Shown: one piece after another, positions 5,703 through 12,723 of the stretch | How the letters are laid out: each line of letters begins with the position of its first letter | How positions within the stretch are numbered: the stretch's first letter is position 1 | IMG/VR virus record: IMGVR_UViG_3300020174_001709 | Location: 1 to 22,097 of that record | Origin: a virus | Length of the DNA: 22,097 nucleotides | Reading direction: 5' to 3' (one strand) | Position numbers and translations under genes: made by a program | Notes under the pieces: generated by a model | What the model was told of the DNA's origin: nothing | Databases searched by the model: none | Seen by the model: only the letters and a program-made list of their open reading frames with translations

Positions 5703-8531
5703 GTGGGCGGAAAAGAATTATTAACACTACTATCTCCAATGAATAAGCTATCTAAGGTAGCTGAAAAGGTGGAAGAAAAGGTAGAACTTATGTATGAACT
5801 AAATGTTCAAAATCTTAAAAATGCAGAAGTACAAGTTAGTGAACTTTCGCAGCAGACTGTTATTCTTAAAGACATTAGAGCAATTCTTAAGAATGGAGAA
5901 AAGAAATCTAAAGACTCTAAAGACGGTGATCAAAAAATGGGATCTTTTGATGGTCTTAAAAAGTTAGATAAAGGAACAATCGGTATAGCCGCGCTTGCAA
6001 TGTTAAGTATAGGTGCTGCGATTGTTGCAACTGCATTTATGTTTTCTTTAATACCTGCACTAAGTCCTATGCAGATTGTGACAGCAATTGCAATATCTGT
6101 TGCATTTATTCCAATGGCCATCGCTTTTGTTAAAATAGCAAGTATTCTGCAAGGAATGAAAGGAACGACAAAGGCAAATATTGAAGGTATACCTCTTCAA
6201 AAAACAGACGGAAGTGGAATATTCCAACTTGCAGCAGGTACATTAATTTCGATGCTTGGCGTGTCCGCTGCAATAGTTGCCACTTCATGGTTAATGAAAC
6301 TAATATTACCAGTTTCAGGTGCTCAGTTAGTGACTGCAATTGCTATTGCGATTGCATTTGTTCCAATGGCAATGGCATTTGGTAAGATTAGTAAAGTTCT
6401 GTTAAAAATGAAGGGAGTTACAAAAGCAGGTATTCAGGGAATGCCTTTCCAGAAAACAGACGGAAGTGGAATATTCCAACTTGCAGGTGGAGTATTAATG
6501 TCAATGATCGGAATGTCAGCGGCAATTACAGCTTCATCTTGGTTATTTAGACTAATATTACCAGTTTCAGGAGCTCAATTAATGACAGCAATAGGTATAT
6601 CTCTTGCATTTATTGGATTATCATACGCATATGCAAAAGTTGCGGTTGCTATTAATAGGATTAAAAGTAAAAATCCAATTAACATAGGAGGTGGAATTTC
6701 TTCAATAATGCAAACAGTGGGTACTGGAATATTAGCACTTGTTGGATTTACAGCCGCGGTTGCTATAAGTTCATGGGTAATGCAGTTAATTATGCCAGTA
6801 CATCCTATACAATTATTAACGGCACTTGCAATATCTGTAATTTTTATACCTGCAGCATATGCATATGTAAAAATATCTAAAGCTCTTAAAAATCTAAAAG
6901 GAGGTAAAACTGGAATCGGACCAGGTAATATATGGCAAGCAATGGGTGTAACATTATTATCAATGGTAGGTATTGCTGCTGCATTAACATTAAGTTCTAT
7001 GATAATGCAGTTAATTATGCCAGTTCAACCAGTCCAACTATTAACAGCTCTTGCAATCGCAGTCATAATGATCCCAGCGGCATTTGCTTTCGGTATTCTT
7101 TCAAAATCACTAAGAGGAACTAACATTAAAAATTTATTGTTTACAACCGCCGGAGTAGCTCTAATTGCTATTGGATTAGTTGCAGCAGCATGGGTATTTA
7201 CCTATTTACCATCTGCATTTAACGCACCGCCATGGGAATGGACTCTTAAAACAGGATTGGCTCTTGTTGTATTTGGAGCGGCATTTGTAGCACTAGCATA
7301 TACTGTTGGAAAGCTTCCAATAAAAGATATTTTATTTGGAGTTATTGGTGTAGCTGCAGTTGCAATCGCGATTCTCGCAACTGCATGGATATTTAGTATA
7401 TTACCAAGCACCTACTTAGCACCTGATATAGGTTGGTCATTAAGCGCAATGGTTTCAATTATCCTATTTGCAATTCCAGTAGGAATAATAGGAGCAATAA
7501 TTATGGCAACTGGTGGAACTGGTTTAGCAGCCGTCGCTCTTGGTGTAATTGGAATGATTATAATAGCAGCTGGTATATTAGCAATTGCATGGATTTTCTC
7601 ATATATTCCTGCAGGTAAGCTAGCATCTGTTGCTAAGGGATTAACCGAAGCAATTCTAGCACCTATGAATGGGATTGTTGATGTTCTTGTTAGAATAAAA
7701 AACGAATTAGGGGTTGAAACCCTAATACCTTTGGCAGTAGGAATTATTGCAATCTCAGTTTCACTTATGGCTCTTGCTGGAGCAACAGCAGGAGTAGCAG
7801 CGGGAGGATTATTATCTTCAGTTGCAAATGTTGGTAAAGCATTTTTTGATGGAGTTGCAGGATTCTTTGGAGCTGAAAAATCAAAAGGGCCGATGGATAT
7901 TCTAGAAGATCTTGTAAGAATGGGACCTCGAATAATTACACTTTCCGAAGGAATGGATTTACTTGCGGGATCATTAGGTAGAGTTATAGGATATGCAACA
8001 TTAGGAAATATTGAAAAGATTAATAAGATTGTAGATTCTGTAATTCTTACAGATATGGGAATGCAATTAAAAAATGGTTTTTCTGTAAGTGAATATTTTA
8101 CAGCGTATCCTAAATTCCTTCATGATGTTGCTAAAGGATATGATGCTATTAAAATTGCTCAATCTGGAATGAATGTTGAAATTTTAGATAAAACTACCGA
8201 AATGGTAAAAGCGCTAGCATATCTTAATGAAGTTGGAGGTGATAATGCAATGGCAAAACTTGGAGAATCTTTAGTTAAGGCAGTCGGTGAGCTATCTGAG
8301 ATGATAAAGAATTTTGGAGGAAGCGTAGATGCTCAAACAGAATCAGGTCAAAAAACAGCAGGCGCTCTTGAAGGAGTTGCAGGTAAACTAAAGAATTTAG
8401 TTGGTGTTGGTGGAAGTTCATCAAGCGGACAATCTCCAGTAGGTAATTTTGACAGCGACGAAATCGTATCGGCAATTGAAGATCTACAAAGAATTATTAA
8501 AAATCAAAAATCCGGTGGATTATTTGGATAA
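5703..8531 (+). CDS. Tape measure protein with tandem hydrophobic repeats
   Basis: A 942-residue protein in the tape measure position, the length-determining scaffold inside the tail tube that is often ejected into the host envelope. Residues 1-75 are charged and predicted coiled coil. From about 90 to 700 the protein consists of about eight diverged units of 60-85 residues, most with two strongly hydrophobic segments, for example LISMLGVSAAIVATSWLMKL and TAIAIAIAFVPMAMAF, joined by a Pro-containing turn such as ILPVSGAQL or IMPVQPVQL. The last 230 residues are more polar, with a Ser/Gly-rich stretch near 905-920 and an end rich in Lys and Gly. The start is taken as GTG 5703, as an in-frame TAA lies at 5691; ATG 5739 is an alternative. 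The stop overlaps the next ATG (TAATG). Confidence 0.8.
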   Translation: MGGKELLTLLSPMNKLSKVAEKVEEKVELMYELNVQNLKNAEVQVSELSQQTVILKDIRAILKNGEKKSKDSKDGDQKMGSFDGLKKLDKGTIGIAALAMLSIGAAIVATAFMFSLIPALSPMQIVTAIAISVAFIPMAIAFVKIASILQGMKGTTKANIEGIPLQKTDGSGIFQLAAGTLISMLGVSAAIVATSWLMKLILPVSGAQLVTAIAIAIAFVPMAMAFGKISKVLLKMKGVTKAGIQGMPFQKTDGSGIFQLAGGVLMSMIGMSAAITASSWLFRLILPVSGAQLMTAIGISLAFIGLSYAYAKVAVAINRIKSKNPINIGGGISSIMQTVGTGILALVGFTAAVAISSWVMQLIMPVHPIQLLTALAISVIFIPAAYAYVKISKALKNLKGGKTGIGPGNIWQAMGVTLLSMVGIAAALTLSSMIMQLIMPVQPVQLLTALAIAVIMIPAAFAFGILSKSLRGTNIKNLLFTTAGVALIAIGLVAAAWVFTYLPSAFNAPPWEWTLKTGLALVVFGAAFVALAYTVGKLPIKDILFGVIGVAAVAIAILATAWIFSILPSTYLAPDIGWSLSAMVSIILFAIPVGIIGAIIMATGGTGLAAVALGVIGMIIIAAGILAIAWIFSYIPAGKLASVAKGLTEAILAPMNGIVDVLVRIKNELGVETLIPLAVGIIAISVSLMALAGATAGVAAGGLLSSVANVGKAFFDGVAGFFGAEKSKGPMDILEDLVRMGPRIITLSEGMDLLAGSLGRVIGYATLGNIEKINKIVDSVILTDMGMQLKNGFSVSEYFTAYPKFLHDVAKGYDAIKIAQSGMNVEILDKTTEMVKALAYLNEVGGDNAMAKLGESLVKAVGELSEMIKNFGGSVDAQTESGQKTAGALEGVAGKLKNLVGVGGSSSSGQSPVGNFDSDEIVSAIEDLQRIIKNQKSGGLFG
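6201..6486 (+). repeat. 34-bp direct repeat within tape measure repeats 2 and 3
   Basis: The 34 bases at 6201-6234 recur exactly at 6453-6486, spaced 252 bases (84 codons), and encode KTDGSGIFQLA in both. Flanking segments are also near-identical, for example CTAATATTACCAGTTTCAGG near 6300 and 6551. This shows recent duplication of a repeat unit in the tape measure gene. Confidence 0.9.
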
Positions 8532-9211
8532 TGCCAGGAGAAGAAGCACATTTTAATGCGCCAAGTAGCGTACTAAGCCAAATAAACGGAGCTGGGTCAA
8601 CAAACCCATCAGTATCGGGTACAATGGGAACAGATACTACAACTGGAACTAATTCAAAAACATCTTCAACTGAAGATAAAACTAATAGTTTTAATAAAGA
8701 ATATCAAACAACCAAACAATCTGAATACCAAGATCCTTCCACTGCGTCTAACAAAGAATTAGGAACCATAAAATCTGCACAGCCACCAAGTTCACCAAAT
8801 ACAAATGACGTTGAAACTAGTGCAGAAACAAGTGGTGAGGTTTCAGGTAAGAATATAACGGCAAAGGTAAATACTTCTGAAAATAAAAAAGATAGACAGA
8901 GTAGTGATAGTGAGCAAGGTTGGTTAGAAAGACAGGCAATGAAGAAGATTTCATCTTCAATGTCTGATTCATCTGATAAAGTTGGTGATAATAAAGAAAC
9001 TGATAATAGAGATACTGATACTTCAATAAAAAAGAGTAAAAAACCAGGCGTTGGAAAAGTTCCAGCATTAGATCAATCTAGACCTTCTCCACCTGAAATA
9101 AATCCTACAAGACCTACACCAACCCACCCTAAATCTTCTTCAGGTCCTTCTCCAAAAATACCTAAACTTTCTACGCCTAAATTCAATATTCCAAAAATGA
9201 AACTAAGGTAA
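8531..9211 (+). CDS. Disordered Ser/Thr/Pro-rich protein after tape measure, function unknown
   Basis: A 226-residue hydrophilic protein with no hydrophobic core and very low sequence complexity: Ser, Thr, Asn, Lys, Glu and Asp dominate throughout. The final third is Pro-rich (SRPSPPEINPTRPTPTHP), and the C-terminus is a Lys-Pro repeat, KIPKLSTPKFNIPKMKLR. The ATG overlaps the tape measure stop as TAATG, so the two are likely translated together. The tail resembles that of the small ORF ending at 5631. It may be a tail or baseplate accessory protein, or a linker captured with the tape measure. Not recognised as a known family; the reading frame is supported by the tight overlap and consistent AT-biased codon use. 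Confidence 0.65.
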   Translation: MPGEEAHFNAPSSVLSQINGAGSTNPSVSGTMGTDTTTGTNSKTSSTEDKTNSFNKEYQTTKQSEYQDPSTASNKELGTIKSAQPPSSPNTNDVETSAETSGEVSGKNITAKVNTSENKKDRQSSDSEQGWLERQAMKKISSSMSDSSDKVGDNKETDNRDTDTSIKKSKKPGVGKVPALDQSRPSPPEINPTRPTPTHPKSSSGPSPKIPKLSTPKFNIPKMKLR

Positions 9212-9218
9212 CTTTAGT

Positions 9219-9226
9219 GATATAAG
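9219..9226 (+). promoter_or_regulatory. Weak late-promoter-like element GATATAAG
   Basis: GATATAAG, two differences from the GATATATA octamer, starts 25 bases before the KTSC gene in a 32-base gap. Included for its position; function is uncertain. Confidence 0.25.
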
Positions 9227-9243
9227 TATCAAATAAAGTTATT

Positions 9244-9486
9244 ATGATTACAACCACTCATTCAAACTATAATTCTTCTACGGTCAAGTCAGCAACTTAC
9301 AACGTTGAACATAAGACGCTAACAGTTCATTTTAGCCACGCAACATATGTTTATGAAGGTGTTGAGCTAACAGACTGGAATCTTTTTAATATGGCAGATT
9401 CACAAGGCAAAGCTTTGAATCAATTTATTAAAGGTAAATACGAGTTTAATAAGATTAATGAAACAAAGCAAGAGCAGGCTGTATAA
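9244..9486 (+). CDS. KTSC domain protein
   Basis: An 80-residue protein matching the small KTSC domain pattern: NSSTVKSATYNVEHKTLTV (10-28), the strand TYVYEGV (34-40), then the helix with SQGKALNQFIKGKY (53-66). KTSC domains occur alone or fused to tRNA synthetases and other proteins, and are thought to bind RNA or nucleotides; their role in phages is not known. The gene lies just before tRNA-Arg. The first residue ATG 9244 is preceded by an A/T-rich leader. Confidence 0.8.
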   Translation: MITTTHSNYNSSTVKSATYNVEHKTLTVHFSHATYVYEGVELTDWNLFNMADSQGKALNQFIKGKYEFNKINETKQEQAV

Positions 9487-9497
9487 GTAATAAATAT

Positions 9498-9571
9498 GCG
9501 CCGTTAGCTCAGCTGGATAGAGCATCTGCCTTCTAAGCAGACGGTCACAGGTTCGAATCCTGTACGGCGTA
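9498..9571 (+). tRNA. tRNA-Arg (UCU)
   Basis: Full cloverleaf: acceptor GCGCCGT pairs with ACGGCGT (first pair G-T), anticodon loop CTTCTAA gives UCU (AGA codon), T stem ACAGG/CCTGT with loop TTCGAAT, discriminator A. CCA is not encoded. AGA is the dominant Arg codon in the neighbouring genes, so this tRNA matches phage codon use. Confidence 0.95.
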
Positions 9572-9594
9572 CTAATCCCAGACGTGTATTCAAT

Positions 9595-10179
9595 ATGGCA
9601 GATTTAAACGCAATAATTATTGATAATTTTTACGACGATGCAATGTCTGTTCGTGAAATGGCTCTTAATATGGAATTTGAGGTAAATGGTAATTATCCAG
9701 GAAACCGAACAAAGCCCGCATATACCGAATCAGCAAAGCAACTAATCCAGGAAGCTATTCGGCCAGCAGCAGGCGAAATTACTTATTGGCCCGATAGTTA
9801 TACTGGATCGTTTCAATTTACCACAGCTAGAGATCGAAGCTGGATCCATGCTGATAGCGGAACAACTTGGGCAGGAGTAATATATCTTACCCCTGATGCT
9901 CCGCTATCGGCTGGAACTGGTCATTTTAGACATAAGGCAACTGGCCTTGATAAGGCGCCTAAGAATCCTGACGGTACTGTCAATGAAGAACTTCTTAATG
10001 AGATTAATAAAGATTCTCAGGATATGACAAAGTGGGAAATGACAGATAGGATAGCAAATAAATTTAACCGTCTAATTTTATATCGAGGAGATCTCTTTCA
10101 TATGTCTCTTGATTATTTTGGACAAGATAAATACGATGGAAGACTTTTTCAAACATTCTTTTTCAGTACGGAATACTAA
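9595..10179 (+). CDS. 2OG-Fe(II) oxygenase-like protein (DUF6445 type)
   Basis: A 194-residue protein with the double-stranded beta-helix dioxygenase signature: WIHAD gives H85-x-D87, a distal H169 in ILYRGDLFHMS, and R183 in GRLFQTFFF as the likely 2-oxoglutarate salt-bridge residue. The strand AGVIYLTPDAP and the region SAGTGHFRH fit this fold, and YPGNRTK near residue 34 is typical of the DUF6445 group. The substrate is unknown; related phage proteins may hydroxylate protein, nucleic acid or small molecules. It follows tRNA-Arg by 23 bases and overlaps a small ORF at its 3' end. All three iron ligands appear intact. Confidence 0.7.
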   Translation: MADLNAIIIDNFYDDAMSVREMALNMEFEVNGNYPGNRTKPAYTESAKQLIQEAIRPAAGEITYWPDSYTGSFQFTTARDRSWIHADSGTTWAGVIYLTPDAPLSAGTGHFRHKATGLDKAPKNPDGTVNEELLNEINKDSQDMTKWEMTDRIANKFNRLILYRGDLFHMSLDYFGQDKYDGRLFQTFFFSTEY

Positions 10180-10258
10180 GCCGGAAGTTCAATTTGTTTA
10201 TTGGGAAGATTCATGGAATGTTCCCACTGAAGAACATCCGAAAAAAGATGAAGAATAA
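10136..10258 (+). CDS. Small acidic ORF of 40 residues overlapping the oxygenase end
   Basis: Starting at ATG 10136 in another frame, this ORF overlaps the oxygenase by 44 bases and runs to TAA 10258. It starts with MEDFFKHSFSVRNTKPEVQF and then reads VYWEDSWNVPTEEHPKKDEE. The part beyond the oxygenase stop (from about residue 16) has the composition of a real protein and fills most of an otherwise empty 115-base gap. It may be a genuine overlapping small gene, or a C-terminal extension that was in frame before an indel. No family is recognised. Confidence 0.4.
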   Translation: MEDFFKHSFSVRNTKPEVQFVYWEDSWNVPTEEHPKKDEE

Positions 10259-10281
10259 TTTTTTAATTACATTTTTTTTTA

Positions 10282-10294
10282 TTATATTAGCTAT
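10282..10294 (+). promoter_or_regulatory. Promoter-like element TTATATTAGCTAT directly before the metallophosphoesterase
   Basis: TTATATTAGCTAT ends one base before the start codon ATG 10295 and follows a T-rich stretch. The same 13-mer occurs at 11628 and 18163. TATATTAG resembles the Bacteroidetes -7 box TAnnTTTG. If transcription starts about 5-8 bases after the box, the mRNA would be leaderless or nearly so. Confidence 0.5.
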
Positions 10295-10984
10295 ATGCTA
10301 AGAATAACATTTATCAGCGACACGCACACTAAACATAGGCAATTAGACTTGCCAGGTGGAGACCTCTTAATTCATGCTGGAGACATCATGAACAGTGGTT
10401 ATAGTGCCTATGAGATTCAAGACTTCTGTAAGTGGTTTGAGTCTCAGGACTATGATGTGTGTGCCTTTATTGCCGGTAACCACGATCGCATGTTTGAGAA
10501 TGAACCTGAAAAGGCTGCTGAAATCGTCAATTCTTATGGTGTTGATTATATGCAGGATAGTGGTTTTGAATATGGTCTTTTTCCAGATGAAATGGTTAAG
10601 ATCTATGGTGTCCCTTGGCAGCCTGAATTTTACCACTGGGCGTTTAATTTACCTAGGTGCGGTGAAGAATTGGCTAAAGTTTGGGAAGATATTCCAGAAG
10701 GCACTGATATTTTAGTCACCCATGGCCCTCCTCAAGATCATTTAGATGTTAGTGGGCCACCATGGAATACTCCACATTTAGGTTGTGAAATCTTAAGAGT
10801 GAGAGTAGATAAAATTAAACCAAAGATTCATGTATTTGGCCACATCCATGGTAGCTATGGGTATAAGTTCCACGATGGTACCCACTTTATTAATGCATCT
10901 GTTCTTAATGAAAAATATGACATGGTAAATAAACCAATCACTGTTGATTGGGATCCCAAAACAAATCAAATAGAATTTATATGA
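10295..10984 (+). CDS. Calcineurin-like metallophosphoesterase
   Basis: A 229-residue two-metal phosphoesterase with all family motifs: SDTH (D9, H11), HAGD (D30), GNHD (N62, H63), VTHGPP (H143) and GHIHG (H183, H185). It resembles the small cyclic-nucleotide-phosphodiesterase/UPF0046-like branch with the GPPQDHLD segment after the TH motif. Possible activities are hydrolysis of phosphodiesters or nucleotides; in a phage it could act in nucleotide turnover or counter a host nucleotide signal, which cannot be decided here. It overlaps the following exonuclease by ATGA, so the two are an operon. The start ATG 10295 is fixed by the beta strand LRITFISD immediately after it. Compare the degenerate paralogue-like protein at 14703. 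Confidence 0.9.
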   Translation: MLRITFISDTHTKHRQLDLPGGDLLIHAGDIMNSGYSAYEIQDFCKWFESQDYDVCAFIAGNHDRMFENEPEKAAEIVNSYGVDYMQDSGFEYGLFPDEMVKIYGVPWQPEFYHWAFNLPRCGEELAKVWEDIPEGTDILVTHGPPQDHLDVSGPPWNTPHLGCEILRVRVDKIKPKIHVFGHIHGSYGYKFHDGTHFINASVLNEKYDMVNKPITVDWDPKTNQIEFI

Positions 10985-11586
10985 AATATGTAAGTATAGA
11001 CATCGAAACCACAGGACTTAATTTAGAAACATGCCAAGTCCTCAGTATTGGGGCGGTTATTGAAGACACTCGCAATACTAAACCACTTAATGAATTACCA
11101 ATATTTCACGGAGTTATAGTTAGTGAACATATTTCAGGTCAGCCTTATGGAATTAACATGAATAAGGATCTAATTGAAGACATTGTTTATTATCAAACCT
11201 CGAATGATAGTGAGCGTTTTGATTTAGAAAAACTAAAAGGTGTAAAGTTTTATAAGAAGGATACTATTGTTAAGGCATTCTACGATTTTTTACTAGAAAA
11301 TGGAATTGAACCGGATGGAGATGTGGTACATATCACAGCAGCCGGAAAAAACTTTGCTACATTTGACCTAAAGTTTTTAGAAAGACTTCCAAGGTGGAAG
11401 CAATGGATTAGAGTTCGACAGCGTATTATTGATCCTTCTATTTTATTCACTGATTGGGATAACGATGAAAGTCTTCCTGGATTATCTAAATGCAAAGAGC
11501 GATGTGGATTACCTCCTGAGGTTGCACACGATGCTGTAGAAGATGCAATGGATGTTATATCGCTACTAAGATCTGAATATTGTTAA
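10981..11586 (+). CDS. DEDDh 3'-5' exonuclease (DnaQ/RNase T fold)
   Basis: A 201-residue exonuclease with the three Exo motifs: YVSIDIETTGL (D7, E9), a central AAGKNFATFDLKFLERL (D129) and HDAVEDAMD (H183, D188), giving the DEDDh set. It lacks any polymerase domain, so it acts as a stand-alone nuclease on DNA or RNA 3' ends; related small exonucleases occur in several phages of this type. The start is taken as ATG 10981, overlapping the metallophosphoesterase stop by ATGA, rather than an in-frame ATG 33 bases upstream that would add MGSQNKSNRIY ahead of the first beta strand. Transcribed with the phosphoesterase. Confidence 0.9.
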   Translation: MKYVSIDIETTGLNLETCQVLSIGAVIEDTRNTKPLNELPIFHGVIVSEHISGQPYGINMNKDLIEDIVYYQTSNDSERFDLEKLKGVKFYKKDTIVKAFYDFLLENGIEPDGDVVHITAAGKNFATFDLKFLERLPRWKQWIRVRQRIIDPSILFTDWDNDESLPGLSKCKERCGLPPEVAHDAVEDAMDVISLLRSEYC

Positions 11587-11600
11587 TAACTTTTTCACTT

Positions 11601-11640
11601 CAGATTTTTTTATTTGAAATATTTGTATTATATTAGCTAT
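11601..11640 (+). promoter_or_regulatory. Promoter region with CAGATTTTTTTATTTGAAA and TATATTAG
   Basis: A 19-base block CAGATTTTTTTATTTGAAA (11601-11619) is followed by TTATATTAGCTAT (11628-11640). The 19-mer recurs exactly at 15241 upstream of the sigma factor gene, with a TATATTTG box at the same offset. This strongly suggests a shared promoter class. The start codon is 22 bases after the block. Confidence 0.65.
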
Positions 11641-11661
11641 ATAAGTTAAAGACAAATCAAC

Positions 11662-11928
11662 ATGGCTAAGAAGAAAACAGAACAGAAGGTAATTGCGGTT
11701 AAACGTCCTAAAATTGGAGAAATCTATGAATTCTGGTTTGCTGGTGGAAAAAGCATTGGAAAATTAGTAGATACTCAAGATAAATTAGCCGATCATTATG
11801 GTGAGCCTTGGTTTAAGTTTTTTGTTCCAAAAGGAAAAGATACTAACCGAGATATGTGGTACCCTGTTTCTATTTATGCTATCGTACGCAAGGTAGAAAA
11901 CATTAAAATTGAGGTACCTGAAAAATAA
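11662..11928 (+). CDS. Hypothetical protein, 88 residues
   Basis: A small basic protein with an N-terminal Lys-rich start (MAKKKTEQK) followed by a compact beta-rich core, KIGEIYEFWFAGGKSIGKL and WFKFFVPKGKDTNRDMWYPVS, which could be an SH3-like or OB-like barrel. It has its own promoter-like region and A-rich leader. No family is recognised. It is separated by 79 bases from the next gene, which also has a promoter-like region, so it is probably monocistronic. Confidence 0.75.
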   Translation: MAKKKTEQKVIAVKRPKIGEIYEFWFAGGKSIGKLVDTQDKLADHYGEPWFKFFVPKGKDTNRDMWYPVSIYAIVRKVENIKIEVPEK

Positions 11929-11943
11929 TTTGAAAATAATTCA

Positions 11944-11982
11944 CTAAAAGTTTTTCCGTTTAAGAAAAAAGGTTTATATTTA
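11944..11982 (+). promoter_or_regulatory. Promoter region with CTAAAAGTTTT and TATATTTA
   Basis: CTAAAAGTTTT (11944-11954) and a TATATTTA box (11975-11982) spaced 31 bases start to start. The same 11-mer precedes the tRNA array at 18134 with a TATATTAG box 30 bases on. The likely target is the four-gene overlapping unit starting at 12008. Confidence 0.55.
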
Positions 11983-12007
11983 TACTGTAATTAAAGCTAT
12001 AATCAAT

Positions 12008-12394
12008 ATGAAAATTAATCAATTCGACCGTTCAAATCTTCGTCAAATCAATTCAGAGATTGAACAAGCAATGAAAGAAGTTGCAGCAAAGTATGGTTTA
12101 GAAGTAAAAATTGGAAACACTCGATTTTCAAGTAGTAATGCATCTTCTAAATTTGAGCTGATGACAATTTCTCAATCTGGAGAAGTAATGACTAAGGAAG
12201 CACTAGACTTCAACCGATACAAGTCATACAAAGGAATCCGAGCAAATCTGGGTGATTCTTTTCAACTTGATGGTAAAACATACACCATCACAGGATATAA
12301 AGCCAGAAGTCACAAGTACCCTATCCTGGCTAAATGTACCGAAGATGGTAAAACATATAAGCTTCCTATTAATCTTGTAAATTCTAAAGTATAA
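12008..12394 (+). CDS. Hypothetical phage protein, 128 residues
   Basis: The protein begins MKINQFDRSNLRQINSEIEQ, with a long N-terminal helix (about 8-30) followed by strands and a C-terminal beta-rich half containing LGDSFQLDGKTYTITGYKAR, which resembles a small SH3-like or barrel fold. Proteins with this MKI-x-x-FDR start and layout are familiar as uncharacterised phage proteins; no function is known to me. It opens a run of four overlapping genes (stop TAATG overlap with the next), so it is co-translated with them. Confidence 0.8.
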   Translation: MKINQFDRSNLRQINSEIEQAMKEVAAKYGLEVKIGNTRFSSSNASSKFELMTISQSGEVMTKEALDFNRYKSYKGIRANLGDSFQLDGKTYTITGYKARSHKYPILAKCTEDGKTYKLPINLVNSKV

Positions 12395-12723
12395 TGAATT
12401 TTGAAGTTATTCGCGATAAAGAAATCGCACTCGATAAGACTTACGGAACTTCATTGAAAGGATATATTAGAGGAGTTAAATATTCCGAACTTATTCGAGC
12501 AATTGGACAACCGACATTTGTCGAAGAATCTGGAGATGGAAAGATACAATTTGAATGGGTAGTAAATTTTAATGGAGATACCTATACCATCTATGATTGG
12601 AAAACATATGATGTTGAATATACGATAAACGAACTCGACACTTGGAATATAGGTGGTCACTCTATAGCATATGATTTTATTGACCATGTTGAGAATTTAA
12701 TTAGTCCAAAAAAGAATGCCTGA
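12394..12723 (+). CDS. Hypothetical phage protein, 109 residues
   Basis: A small alpha/beta protein with the segments GYIRGVKYSELIRAIGQPT, FEWVVNFNGDTYTIYDWK and TWNIGGHSIAYDFIDHV. This pattern of GxPT, EWxxxF, TIYDWK and WxIGG is typical of a widespread uncharacterised phage protein family. It overlaps the preceding gene by one base and the glycosylase gene by 8 bases. Function unknown; co-expression with a DNA glycosylase suggests, but does not show, a nucleic-acid role. Confidence 0.8.
   Translation: MNFEVIRDKEIALDKTYGTSLKGYIRGVKYSELIRAIGQPTFVEESGDGKIQFEWVVNFNGDTYTIYDWKTYDVEYTINELDTWNIGGHSIAYDFIDHVENLISPKKNA

Noticed and set aside
6932-7618. Several plus- and minus-strand ORFs inside the tape measure gene
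   Set aside because: They are out-of-frame readings of the repetitive hydrophobic region, rich in Asn/Ser or Ile/Ala, without start context.
10395-10715. 106-codon plus-strand ORF and opposite minus-strand ORF inside the phosphoesterase gene
   Set aside because: The phosphoesterase frame carries all catalytic motifs; the alternatives are shadows without recognisable motifs.
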